Below, one piece after another: positions 48,414-61,423 of a stretch of DNA of 64,000 nucleotides. The stretch's first letter is position 1. Each line of letters starts with the position of its first letter. The stretch spans positions 15,165,264-15,229,263 of the forward strand of contig NC_092583.1 of the NCBI RefSeq assembly GCF_037975245.1. Direction: 5' to 3'. Origin of the DNA: Apostichopus japonicus. Lineage: Eukaryota; Echinodermata; Holothuroidea; Aspidochirotida; Stichopodidae. The translations under genes and the position numbers were made by a program. The notes under the pieces are model-generated. The model was given only the letters and a program-made list of their open reading frames with translations. It made no database searches and was not told where the DNA came from.

Positions 48414-51400
48414 AGACGTGTAGTCCATAATGATGATCAAGCAAAAGTATCAAACCCGTGAACCTCACCTCATTCCAACTATCCATCCGACCCCACCCAC
48501 CCCCTATCCGACCATCTCCACCCCGTCCCAATTAATTACACACAAATTATTGACAGCAGTAAAGGCTATATAAGGGGAAATACCTCACCCTATTCCAATG
48601 CATCCAACCCAACCCCTACCCCCCCCCCCCACCCCGTTCCTCCCACCCAGTAGCAGCCAATAAATGTCAATGCTTTTATGAACCAACATAGGCTATGAGA
48701 CACATATACGATCTTTACTATTGTCGGCCCTTCCCTTCCCTTCCATATACCAATTTATAAATGAATACCGCATTTCTTCTTTTGAAAGAAAAAAAAAGCA
48801 GCAATCACAAAGCAGACCATAGGGTTTTATTTTCATGAAGGCCATTTGCTAGCAAATTTCACGCCAGTGTTTTCGTCTGAAATTTTACAAACTATGTAAA
48901 TAATGGAGGTGTCATCAGTGCAAGGCAGCATAGTTAAACAAAGCGTCTGTACTTTTGCTATGGAGGAAAGGTGTGAAAGATTTCCGTTGTTTTATAAGGA
49001 CACCGTGTGAGTCTGCAGTGACGCGCGATATATGTCATATCAATGCCGGAGGACGTGCTTGGTTTACATGGAGTGGAGGGGGTGGGAGGTGGGGGGGGGG
49101 GGCATATACAGTCGATACATGGACTGGTATCAAGATATGTCTCAGCTTTAAGCCATTGTCCTCCTACATAGACAGTTTGTCAAAAGATTTGTTACCGCAA
49201 TTCTTAGTTTAACCAGGATCATTGACTGACATAATTCGAAATTTTAACCGAACAATTTAGTCAAGGGATGATGGGTGATGGGAGACGAGAGAGAGAGAAA
49301 ACTGGGGGGAGGGAGGAGAGGTGGAGGAGATGATATAGCGGTTTACCCTAAAAACTGCTCAGCAATATTCAAAGTGAACAAAACTTGATTGGAATATGCA
49401 TACGGTACCTTCTGTCCGTAACCCCCCCCCCCCCCTTAATTGAATGTTCCCCTGTTGGAGTGTGAATTTGTTGGTGACACATGGGAGTAAAATGTTTCTT
49501 CATGAGACCCGTTCCACAATCCCATCCCTTGGTCCCTGCCCGGAAAATACATAAAGTTTAGTACTGTTTATGTCACAATGAAGACAAATTCAGAATCCTA
49601 ACTAAATAGTAGTGGGCTGTCGATCGAGGGAGAAATATCCCCACACTACATGGATTCGTGCATGGTGTCCCCCGATCTTCCTATAATTGTCTGTTACGAC
49701 AAGAAGCCGTATAGAATAACAGAAAGAGGAGAGAGAGAGCAAAAAAACCGAAAGTAAAAGAACATGCATCATTAGCCCCAATTTTTAACTTGAACAACGA
49801 TTAACTGGTGTTATCGCAGTGAATATGTCTGTTTACTGCGTAGACTTTTTTCTTTCTTTGCTGACAAATATTTGCCCTGCCAGACGAATTTGCTCCTTGT
49901 CTCACGATAAAAATCGGTTGTACATAGTTTACCCAAACCGTTGTGATTGATAGGAAGGTAAATGGTGTCCTTATATGCCCGCGGGGTAAGTTTGTTCAAT
50001 ATCGCATTGTGCTTGTATGGGACTGCTATTATATCTAAAGAATTTTTTTCATTCTCCATCTGAATTGTAAAAAGTACAACATTTTTGTGTGCAATGAATT
50101 CACGCACAAAAGTTACGGATGCCAATTAACGACATATATGACACAATACAAGCTACCGTAACGTATTTATAACGAGACAAATCAATTAGAAAATATGTTG
50201 ACACCTTTCTCACGTCAATCATGGCATGATTTGTATAGCCCAACTTATCTAGCACTAATTTGTAGATTATTTAAACAGGCATGGAGTTAGTTAACAATGG
50301 GGCTTTTGTGATCTTTGAATAAAGAAGAGCGGATTTGCACATATGTCACATGACAACTACTGAATTATATCTAAAGATATGTAGCACAAAGTGTGAATAA
50401 TGCTATATTCTCTAAATTGGAGATTGGGGAGGGGAAGTTTAACATATTCTACTTTCTGATTATTTTGTAATAAGTAGTTAGGCTATAGTAGCTCCGTATA
50501 GTGTTTACATGTAGGCTAATTTGATACTGAGGTTTCCAATAGAAAGGAGTGAAAGGCACCAACATGTCACGTGAGAGGTTATTGCACATATGAACAGTTT
50601 TATAGTTACAGGGAGTAGATGGTAAATGAGAAATTTCAATAGAGTTGACAGAAGCGAATCCAGGATTTTATAAAGGAAGGGGTGCGACCACGGGGGGTCG
50701 ATGAGGACGACTCCTTTGTAGGGGGAATGTTATACGTCAAATGATGCATATTTAGACTATAAATTAGGTCTATAGGTTTAAAAGCAAGATTGTACTAATA
50801 ATCTTAACAAATTTAGGAAGAAACGAAAATAAGCAGATGTTAAGTCCCAATTTCCAATGACATGGCAGTCGCTTTCAAACATATTTCTCACAAACCAAGC
50901 AAGGTAAAAGCCAGTAATCATTTTCAGCTGACCTTGCGTTTGTAAACTGTTCCGCGATAGGAATGACATTTTAATCCCTATTTCCAATTCCATCATATTC
51001 GAAGCTTGTCTTGCAGATAATATAATATTAATATTATTATCAATCAAATCCAATCACGTTTCCATTACGGCATTAGGCCTAAGCCCATGTATTGCAGTGA
51101 TAGTTTTAATTTCAGACTAATCATTTTGTTTATTACTTGGAACCAAGATGTATGGAATGCCATTCGTGTAAAAACTAAGCGTCATTTTCAGTAAGGTGTT
51201 ATTTCCGACTTCCATGCACCCTGTGGTCACCGTGTCAAGCATGTTGTATCGGCCATTGATAACGAAATGCTTCTGGAAGTACGGTGACTTCTGCGCACTA
51301 TGATAATTCTAAATAATTATTTCTGGTGCTCAAAATTAAAGGGAATATGTGTATACACGTATACCCAAGTTTCAATGAACTATAAGCCCATGTGTTTCTT

Positions 51401-53741
51401 ATATAAAACAGAAATTATTCAGGTTACCATGTATAGCTATTCCGGTTTATCTAGGATGGAAGTATGATAGGGTGGTAGTGTGTGGGGTGGGTTGGGGGGG
51501 GGGGGTTATAGATAAGGTAGAAGTGGGGGTACAAATGAGTTTAGAGCGTGTGGGGAACAATCAAGGTATAAGTTATATTCATAATGTTATATTAACAAAA
51601 GCTGCCCTCGCCCCTCTCCCCTAGTCACTCGAAAGTTGTTACCCCCCCCCCCCCACCCTGAACTTAATAAGACTCAACTACTTACCTTTCTATATAACCG
51701 AACAATCTCGTTGATGTCGGTGAATTATACCAACCTTTCGTACGGGGCTAGAGTTCGTTTATACATGTTCTGTTGTAATTGCAGTATAACAAACCCGTGG
51801 ATTGTCTCATACTATGAAGTTGAACAATATATATTAAACACATGTATGATCTCAGAAGGAACTTCAAGTTTCCTGATCACATAGCCTACAACAAAATATT
51901 TGGTAACTATTTTTACAGGATAAACATGCAGAGTAAAAGTTTTTCAGGGAAAATAGACACCCACACGTTACCGGTATATGTAGAAGATGTATATACTTAA
52001 ACTAAATACTGCAAGGTATACACTGTGGGACCCATATAGCCGATATTTCGCTGTGATAAGGCAATGTTCACGTTATATACGAATTCTCTCTGTAATGGAA
52101 CGATATGGATCCCTTTAAATAACAGTTTGAGCGTCGATCAATAACAAGCTTCTGTGAATTCTGCATTATTTCGAGATATTACCGCGATCGCGGCACTGGA
52201 ACCGCATGCATGCCTACATAATACAACCCTAAAACGTATATATGGGTACGCACCGTTCCAAGAAAACGGTTTTCAAGACAATTTTCCTTTCTTTAAGTCA
52301 CGGAACTCAACAATGGCATCTGGTATGCAAACAATAATCCAAATAAGTTCATAGCGGGCTATATCTTTTATTCTTTTCTATTTGACGTCATTTCTTGTCT
52401 TTTTCACCGCATTATTGAACGCGTTCACAAAATATCATGATTGTAAATTTACCTTCAAATTCCAGTGTTTGTAAGTGAATGAGTTGGTTTCTTTGCTTAT
52501 TAATTGATATGGTAAACAAAAATTTAAGGCATGGCGCCAGTGAACACACGGAAATAACAAGGACAAAATTAACCTCTGTCGGGAATAGTGATGTACGCAA
52601 ATATCAAGAAAGCAAGCAATGCACCAATTCAAATGTATAACACATACATTATGAAGTGTCGTACACATGGATTCCGGGGAGGGCGTGGGGAACGAGATAA
52701 GGAGAAATGACCCCCCCCCCCCCACCCTCCATTCCCATCCGTTCTCCAACTGCTCTCGTAGATGAGGTTCTACTGTATATGTTTTTAAGGCGAGTTCCAA
52801 CTACGCATTTCTTGATATTTGTGCTATTATAATCATGTTTCCACATTTTTGTTTTCATTTGTGGTTACATTTAAATATTTTACATAATATACACACACAA
52901 GCACACACATGCACACAAATCTGTACAGGTCTACATACTGTTAGCTGTATGTCCCCGTTTATCTATAAAGCCTTGGGTGACAACAGAGGTGAATTCTCCA
53001 ACGAAATGAACACAATTTATCTCACTATACGGATAACTACGGGTCACCATCTTTACTGAGCTAGCTATAGTCCGATCTGTACTGTGCTAAATACACTGCG
53101 CATGCCTTAGTTACACAGTTGTGCCTGATTACTACGCTTCGCTGCTAATGCGCTAAGATAAAACAGGTCGTATCTATCTTCAACGCCCCATTCGCCCGGA
53201 GGTCATTGTCGGTCGTGTGCCAATGACAGATTTATTTGTATATAAGCCCTAAATTTGACCTCCCCAAAGTTGGATTTTCGGGTCATATGTTATACCTGCT
53301 GTCCAGAGAAAATCCGACAGATTTACACGGCATTGGCAATGGAATTCCAGGTGTTGTACAACAAATATAGCCTATCATGACCTTCGTATGGGGATAAACT
53401 TGTTGTTAGGCAAAATCCTCGGTTGATTGATACGTTAGGGGACGCTGATTAAAAAATATCATAAATGTGGCAAATGTGAGCACACATCCATACATTATAC
53501 ATGGAAAGTGCAATTATTGTCAAGATATACGTTTAATTAAGATAGAATATTTAAATCAGTTAGTTCTAGACAGCAACCCAAACTTTCATATCCAACATCA
53601 CATCCTGGTTACACTTCTGGCTTTAAGATTCGTTCAAATTTAACTGTACTCTCCAATCTTGACATGTCCAACTCAATATGAAGTTTGCCCCTCTGTTAAA
53701 TATCTTTTAGATGTGTTTATTGATCAGCTAACTCTGGCAGT

Positions 53742-53945
53742 TTGCGTCAGCCTTTATCTATATACGGGAATGCCGTCCAAGTTTTCACTCAAACTGGTTT
53801 TCCTCATCGTCTACGTTTGGTGGGACGCCAAAAGCGCAATTTATACAAAGTCATGGGCGATAAGCTCGGAACAATAAACATTCCCCTCTTGTTGAGTGCT
53901 CGCAGTACGTGCGGTACTCCGCTTATCCGGAAGATGTTCCGTTAG
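53742..53945 (+). other. Orphan open frame, possible exon remnant
   Basis: This 67-codon frame begins at a TTG, not an ATG, and is less AT-biased than its surroundings, with arginine-, glycine- and leucine-rich codons such as CGT, GGA and CTC. A CTCTGGCAG just upstream could serve as a splice acceptor. The product is not recognised. It may be a terminal exon, a decayed transposon gene or chance. Confidence 0.25.
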
Positions 53946-56900
53946 CTGACGGAATCGGGTTTGAAGCTAGCTGAACCGTTGACCAAAGACTGAAAGGGCC
54001 ACTTGGAACAGTCAAACAAACTTTTCATATTTCTCTTAAAGGTCACCTGCTATCATAGTCCAACCATCAAAGAAGTTTAAGAAATTCGATTTAATGTAAA
54101 CGATTGGTGATAATGTGTATGTAACATTTTGGGTGTTATTTCGCGTAACTAGTATATTCCTCCCCACTGTAGATATTACGTAGTCGGAAGACTTATTAAT
54201 TAATGACGCCAAGTTCCTCCAGACGTTCTTTGACGTAACGTAAACATGTTTCACGAAAACGTTATTGAAGTTTATATGACCATTTATGCGTTAATGTTGA
54301 CAGATGTAAGATCGTAATCTAAACTTGTTTAGATAGCCAACAACGTGAAGAACATAAAAACATTCGTTCAACGTTGTTGAAACGTAATTGTTTACAACAG
54401 CGTTTTAACATCGTGTGTGTTTTCTGTATGGTACGTAACCGTTGCACAACGTTTGCCTCACTGATAGAGAAATGTAACGTTATCATCGGAAACGTTATGA
54501 TCAATAATCGCATAGCAAGTTTACACCACAAAGTACAAAGAAAATTAGAACTGCAGTCAGTCGATCATTCACTTTAAGTATGTAAAATCTCCCAACATGG
54601 GGTTACTAGGGCAAATCGAAAAATGGATATGAAGGATGTATGAATATATTGTCTTTTATTTGTAAGACATGTCGCGTTATCAACATTTACCAATATGATA
54701 TAGAGTATGATATGGTGGTTTATGTAGGCAACAAAATTTCTATATTTCGATACCTGACTTTAGATATTAATCTGACACTTCATTATTTGTTACATGATGC
54801 TATTACGCACGAAATGAGGAACTGTCGTGTTTACCTATTAATCTCTCTCTCGTTCTCTTTTTAGATGGCAGTTATTCCGCGATTGTGCTGACAATGCCAC
54901 CCAAAATGTCATCATATAGAGGTTGTGATAATTATACGACAGATTAAAATGTCATTAAGAATGTCTATTAAGTATATTATTGATTTACTGTCAGAACTTT
55001 AACACAGATCAAATCATTTCAATTACTAATTTGCTAAAATGACTTAGTGTTCGGTAGGTAGTTACAATACATTGGTCATAAGCTGCATAAGCCATACATT
55101 GGTCATAAGCCACAGAAGTAAACATAAGCCACGGCTATCTATGATGGCTGTTTTACAATATGGCTGTTTTACAATATCTGAGATGATTCCATTCAAGCGT
55201 AATGTTCCTATATATGTGCAATAAATAACTCAATAGGCAATATGCCAAACTTTAGATGCAGGCAAAGGACTATATATGTACTCATTCGTTTCTTCCGTGC
55301 ATGGTAAAGGATATATAGCGTTATCACGTGATAAACTCAATCAAATCCTTATAGTAGCCACGTTGTACATATAGATTTAACCTTCACATTCAGCCGTTTC
55401 AATTTGTAACCGATGAATCGCAGCTGGGCTGAAAATGATATACCGCATACAACATGTATGCCTTATCGGGCATATATATGGTACAAAGGGAGGATTTGTT
55501 TGCGTGAATAATTATGTTGATGTATGTTGGAACGGGATGGTGGGAAAGTAAAAGTGAACTGAAAAAGTTTTCATCCGTTACATGTATGTTAGTATAGCAT
55601 TATTACTATATAGTCGTGCATAACAAAGACATGCCTACATAGACAACACCGTTAACGCACAACTCTGGTGTATGTAACGCCGGAGTCAGTTAAGTTACAT
55701 ATCATTGTCAGTAGTTTGTACTAATAATTACACGGTATGTACAGTTTTCATCAATTTGTATTTTTACCCTTTTTAATTTATAAAATTATTACTTCTCTTA
55801 TAAACTAATTTATACTTTGCAAACCCGCCATGCTTGATTGCGTATGTATAGTCTGAATGTCTGCCCAAAATTATCTGACGAGGAGAAGTTCCTCTCCCGA
55901 GAAGAAATTAATTTTCGCTCATCATTCCGTGATAATAAAGCCCATAGCCTACTGTGAAGCAATGCATGAGCGAGAACTCTTTGATCTTAGCTAATTAATA
56001 ATAGCCTATCTGTATCAATTTTGGCCCAAAATTCTAAATTAGTTTTTTTGTTTTAAATATATTAATATAGACATCTAGGAGGAAAAAGCCGTTTCAGACT
56101 GCATTAAATCGGTAACAACAATTGATGTGTGGTGAGACTCTCTTTTTGCGCTTTACCTTAAAAAAATATAAGAATTTTGAGTCCACTGTTAAGTTTTTCT
56201 TGTTCTTTGATATTTTATCATTTTCGTTAGATCGGTTTCATTAAGGGCATTTGCGAAAGCTAATTTATTTATGATTTCCCGAAGATAATTTGTTTCATTT
56301 TGTACATGTGTTGTTAATAGAAAAAGGTAAAACTGTCCATTGTTAACTTTAAAAAGATTAAGGAATGCTTTGTGCAGGAATTATTATAGTGCAAAATACA
56401 TGGAGTTTACAAATTAACTAATTGATATTATAATTTTCATTGATATATAAAATATTATAATTATATATTGTTTTACAAACTAACAGTAGTAACCTTGTAC
56501 CTATTATTACTCTGACTATCTTCTTATGTACTATGATATGTTGTTTATCAAATCAAAACTAAATAATATCGACACTTGTGTTGAATTAATAAAGAAAAAA
56601 CAGATTTCTAGAACAAGAATTCGATTAACTGAAAATTTAGCCTGCTTCTTCTAGCAATTTTACCAAATTTGTCGAGAATTGCTCAAAATAACAATGCAAT
56701 AGACCAAAATAAAACAACTTAATACAGAAATTTCAACATATAAGCTAAAGAAGTGCTGGAATCATCTATGATTGAATTCCATTTACAAAATAATTTTAAA
56801 AAGTCGCGATTCATTCACTCGTTGAAATCGAACTGCAAGTATATAGTTGTATTTTAGTATTGAACCATATCGAAAATAAGTAAAACAAAAACCAAATAAA

Positions 56901-59900
56901 ACTTTCATTTCTTGGGGGGGGGGGGAGATGGGGATGTGGGAGGGGAGTTTACCGGATCGTATTTTCTTCTAATGTTTAATAATGTGTAATAAAACAATTG
57001 TTCTTTTTTATTTATATCTTGTCTTAAATGTTTTCATCAATTGTTGTTTATTATAAAAATAATAAATGTCATCGAATTTAAAACTAAATGCATGCAATAC
57101 ACATTCAGGAATATCTTTAAATCATTGAATTTACCGTACAAGGGAAACATTGCACGTTTTTCAATTTATATGAGTGAATGATAATTAGCTAAACAATTTT
57201 AAAACAATTTTTTTTTTACACTTTAAGTTACAAATGTGCAGCGTTTATATATTTTTTCGATACAAAAATGTCACTTTGAGGTAATAAAATTGAATCCACT
57301 TTATAGACTTCCAGCTGGGCATCATTGCCTGGCGCTTCAGACAAAGAAAAAAAATATCATCATTTTCTAAAAAAAAAAAAAAACCTAACACAATTAAAAC
57401 TGGATTAAATTTGTCAATCAAAATGGCGTCTCTTCAATTATCCTCGCCAAACAAAGATAAAGTTATTTCATTAGACTAATATTGGGGATGAAGAATGGAC
57501 TCTCTACCGATAACAAGATAGAGTGACAGCCGCGCACGTTTTCATTCTCTGCTTGCAAAACAGAAAGAAATCCCTCACTTCAAGAAAGCAGACGAGAACC
57601 AACATTACATTATCTGAAACTTTGACGGACTAATACATTAGATCTTTGAATTGGAATGTCAACAATTTGCATATTAATAGATATATGTACTCGTGTATGA
57701 AACTATAGTGAAGTACGGATTTAAATTGTCAAACACATTTGTCGTGATTTGTCAGTTGGAATGAAGCAGCAGTGAGTGCAAATATTTTAGTTATGATTGT
57801 CTAGATTAAAAACAAAAAAACGTAATTAAAACATAACAAAAGAGTATTTCAAAATGAGGTCAGCCAGGTTTACGAATATTTTGAATGTTTTAAAGATGTG
57901 GTATATATCTTCTGGTGAGAAATCATTCTGGTGAATGAGAAATATGTTAAGATGATCTTAATAGGGCAACTACATATATCATGCACGAGTCATTCGTAAC
58001 TTGTATGGCTTCCACAGCGTGCACTGTATTGAAATGTGATCCGTGCCTTGATTCATGGGGTTAGCTCTGTATAGACGATTGTACCTGTGCAGCGAACCAC
58101 GATTGGGTTTGTGACGCAACGCTCCCTTCTCAGGGCCCCAATGCCGGACCGGGAGAGGGGCGCGACCCCCATTAATGATCATCGCAATTATATATCAACG
58201 ATTTGGTTTGTATTTTCGCATTGTGTTTTTTGCAGCTTTCTCTATTATGACATATATAGAGAGAGGATGCATGTATAATTTCAAAGATTGAAGTTTCAAG
58301 AATACAGTTTCGAGAATAATCAGTTTAAGTATGATCTGAAGTCATAACATATATTTTAGATCGGAATACATAAACCGTATCAGTCTGAAAAACGTCCTTG
58401 TAACCTACCTCGATTAGAAAAGTTAAGGTACGTTTTATCGCGAGGGCAAGATTTGAACAAGTATATAAGAAGGAGGCGGGGTAAGGGAAGGACAGAGAAC
58501 ATAAAGTCAACATGCATCATCTTTATATACAATCATCTTTATGTTTCAGTGATTAACTCCACCAAAACGCTTATAAAATATAGTTACACCACCCCTTGCC
58601 CTCACTGATAGCCAGGGATTTGCAGAAGCGGTCTCGGCATTACCCCTCCCTCCCCCTCACCTTCCTTTTCCTCGCGCCGTCCTTCCTTCCACTCTAAACA
58701 TGTAATCCGAGTGAGAAGCTCGCTAACCTCTAGACAAGGCTATCGGTTTACTTACAGATGAAGTACATAAACTTTCAGTGCCTCATGCATTAGGTAGAGA
58801 ACCAGTTTTAATAAAGGTCAATGGCTTACAATCTTCCAGGAGTTATTAGACAACCAGATCCTAATATGAGCGGGGTGAATTCACTGAGCTTATGTCAACA
58901 ATTACAAATCGTCGAAAGTTCATCGCCTTTCAAAATCTAGAAAATGAACCTGGACAATAGTATAGTCATAAAAAAACACCAAAAAACTAATCGTTTATTT
59001 TGTGAGGCCATTCGTTTATTGAAGATATTCTGTAGAATTTGGGCTAAATGCAACGATTAATCATAAAACCATTGTCAAAATATGGGGCACATGTCAATTA
59101 ACAAAAATTGGTTTATTTGTCCTTCTCTTCAAGCACAAACCGAGAGAAAAAAACACAAGAAAAGAAATGTAAATATCGAAGCATTGAGAGAATTCTTTTC
59201 GTATCTTTGTTGGGTGACTTAGAAATTGGGACTGCGGGAGGGGTTGACGGATACAAAATCCCAAGCGCAACCCCTCCCCCACCCATCCCCCGTACCTACC
59301 TAAATCATAACCTGCCTGAATCAACAACAAAAGAAACAAGGGGGATGTCACTTAAAATGAAAAGGAACCTTTTGTTGCCATCGTCAAGAGCTTGGCATTC
59401 AACCTTTGTTTGCGAGCCTGACCCAAATTTTCATCTGCATCATCTTTTGCGACCTTCCAGTGGCGGATGTTGCGGCACTGGACAACCAGTCTACGGGGAC
59501 AGGTATTCCTGCCCCCCCCCCCTCCGATTTAAAACAATATGGTGTTTAGTTGTATAATTGTGTTATATTTTGCAACTTTTGAAATAGCCTATTTTATATC
59601 CAAGATTTGTCCACTTTTTCCTACCCATATCGGTAATTTAATGTTTTTCTTCCGATTTATTTTGACCACTCTCCAAAAACTTTGGCGACCCTAAAAGGGT
59701 TGTGACCCCCCCCCCCCCCAAAAAAAACCACACATTTATAAAGCCAAAGCTCATGAAGAGCACATCTCTTCACCAAGACTTACAATGTTCTAACTTGACT
59801 CTCTTCAAAACCTGAGACTTTTGAAAACATTAAACATTGTAAGGTGCTAACATTTATGGACATTATACTGCTTTTTGGTGTTGTTGTTATCTGGGGTGGG

Positions 59901-61090
59901 GGATGTGGGGTATACGATCATGGGTGGTATCGTGTTTTTTTCTTCAAATTAACGGTGACACTGCACTATGCACTAGTCATAAACACATGGTCAGAGGCGC
60001 GTAAGAGCCAGGGTCGGTCACTGGGGGGTGGGGGACAACTAAGTAGATAAGTATGTTATGGAAATGAAAATACACTATTCTCCATCCACTTATCCCCGGG
60101 CCCCTCTATATCTTCACGGCCTCCTAATTGCCCAGGGCCCTGAGGTCGGTCTTCGACCCAGGCTATATCACGAGAGACTTCTCTTACTTAGTATAGTTGA
60201 GCAAAGTAGGAAAAAAACAAGCAAATCAAAATCGACAGAAAAGAACAGGAAAGCATGATGGTATGGGAGTATATTTATAGGAGCAGATTTTTGCGAGTTC
60301 TTTAGATAATTTTGTAATCGTAATATTCTTGGAAAATAGTTTGTCTGTAGTTCGGCAGATAAGAGCAGTCAACGGGCCTTGAGGAAGTGAGATAAACATA
60401 TACACCATTCACATGCACATAACTTCCTTCCCTTCGAAATTTATCTACAATACATACATCTAAAAACAAATCATGAATAACTAAAACAAACAACAGAGTG
60501 CAGGTTGCTTATATGAAAGGAAGTTCTACAACACGTAATGCTTGTAATATTTCAGACTTTTTTCGTTTTTACTTTAGTTGGCATTTTATTCGGATAGACA
60601 GCATGTAGGGAAACGGGAGTGGGGAAGTCTGCAGTAGGTATAGGGGCCCGGGGTCAACCAGGGTAGTAAAAATACGGAAAATTTGGAGAAAATATGGCGT
60701 AAAGAATAGCAAGTATAGTTATTATGCTTTGTGAAATATTAAGAATGAATACACAAAATTGTTCCCCGGGACTCGATGTGGCTCTCCATTAGTCTCCACG
60801 CCTCTTTAATTCAGCATTTCAATTATTGATTGATTATTGTGTATTATTATCATAAATCCCTAACCTTTACTATCGTTGGAAAGTAACAGAGGACAGACAT
60901 GCCCTAAGTTTTATAGATAATATCACATATTTATTCCTTTATTAGTGTCTTCGGCAATACCTTTCACATACCCCCCTCCTCCCCCTCCCCCTCCCCCTGG
61001 CTTAAAATTTTCGGTCGTCGCAATGTAGAGAAAGTGTTCATGTATATATATCATTACGTCCGTTCGTATATAATGTCCATTGTATTTAAA

Positions 61091-61423
61091 CTAGCATTGG
61101 AACAATGTATGAATTAGGCATATATACATATTCTGTGTGTGGTTTCCTCGAAACACCCACGACGCAAGGAACATTTTCATTTCTAAAATGACAAGTTCCC
61201 GTCCTAGATCTGCATAGCTAAAATTACAACTCTTTCGATCTTTGTCAATTTGTAAGACAAAAAGGTCACTGGTTTTCCTCCCAAAAATACTCTCGAGCTT
61301 AGATGAGATCTTGGAGGGGTTGGCAGAGATCAAGGGAGGACGACGATGAGAGCTCAAAGAGGAGAGCTTGCAGATGATTGAATGTTTATCCGCGACGAAA
61401 CCGAAGAATTCAATGAATGACAT
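61091..61423 (-). CDS. Orphan 110-residue open frame, function unknown
   Basis: The frame starts with ATG and runs 110 codons in a stretch richer in C and G than its surroundings. The first 70 residues use varied, coding-like codons and include a Ser/Pro/Lys-rich part; the last 30 look like AT-rich chance sequence. This would fit a first exon followed by intron, but no consensus donor is clear near residue 70. No domain, signal peptide or family was recognised. It may be a chance frame. Confidence 0.25.
   Translation of the reverse strand: MSFIEFFGFVADKHSIICKLSSLSSHRRPPLISANPSKISSKLESIFGRKTSDLFVLQIDKDRKSCNFSYADLGRELVILEMKMFLASWVFRGNHTQNMYICLIHTLFQC

Noticed and set aside
49811-50125. Minus-strand frame with an NGLGKL segment that faintly recalls LINE proteins
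   Set aside because: The motif order does not fit a reverse-transcriptase C-terminus and there is no ATG start; not callable.
50649-50720. CAGAAGCGAATCCAGGATTT resembling a hAT start
   Set aside because: No matching inverted end or repeated 8-mer was found downstream.
59992-60170. CAGAGGCGCGTA start followed by GC-rich GGGCCC sequence
   Set aside because: No right end or duplication; at most a fragment.
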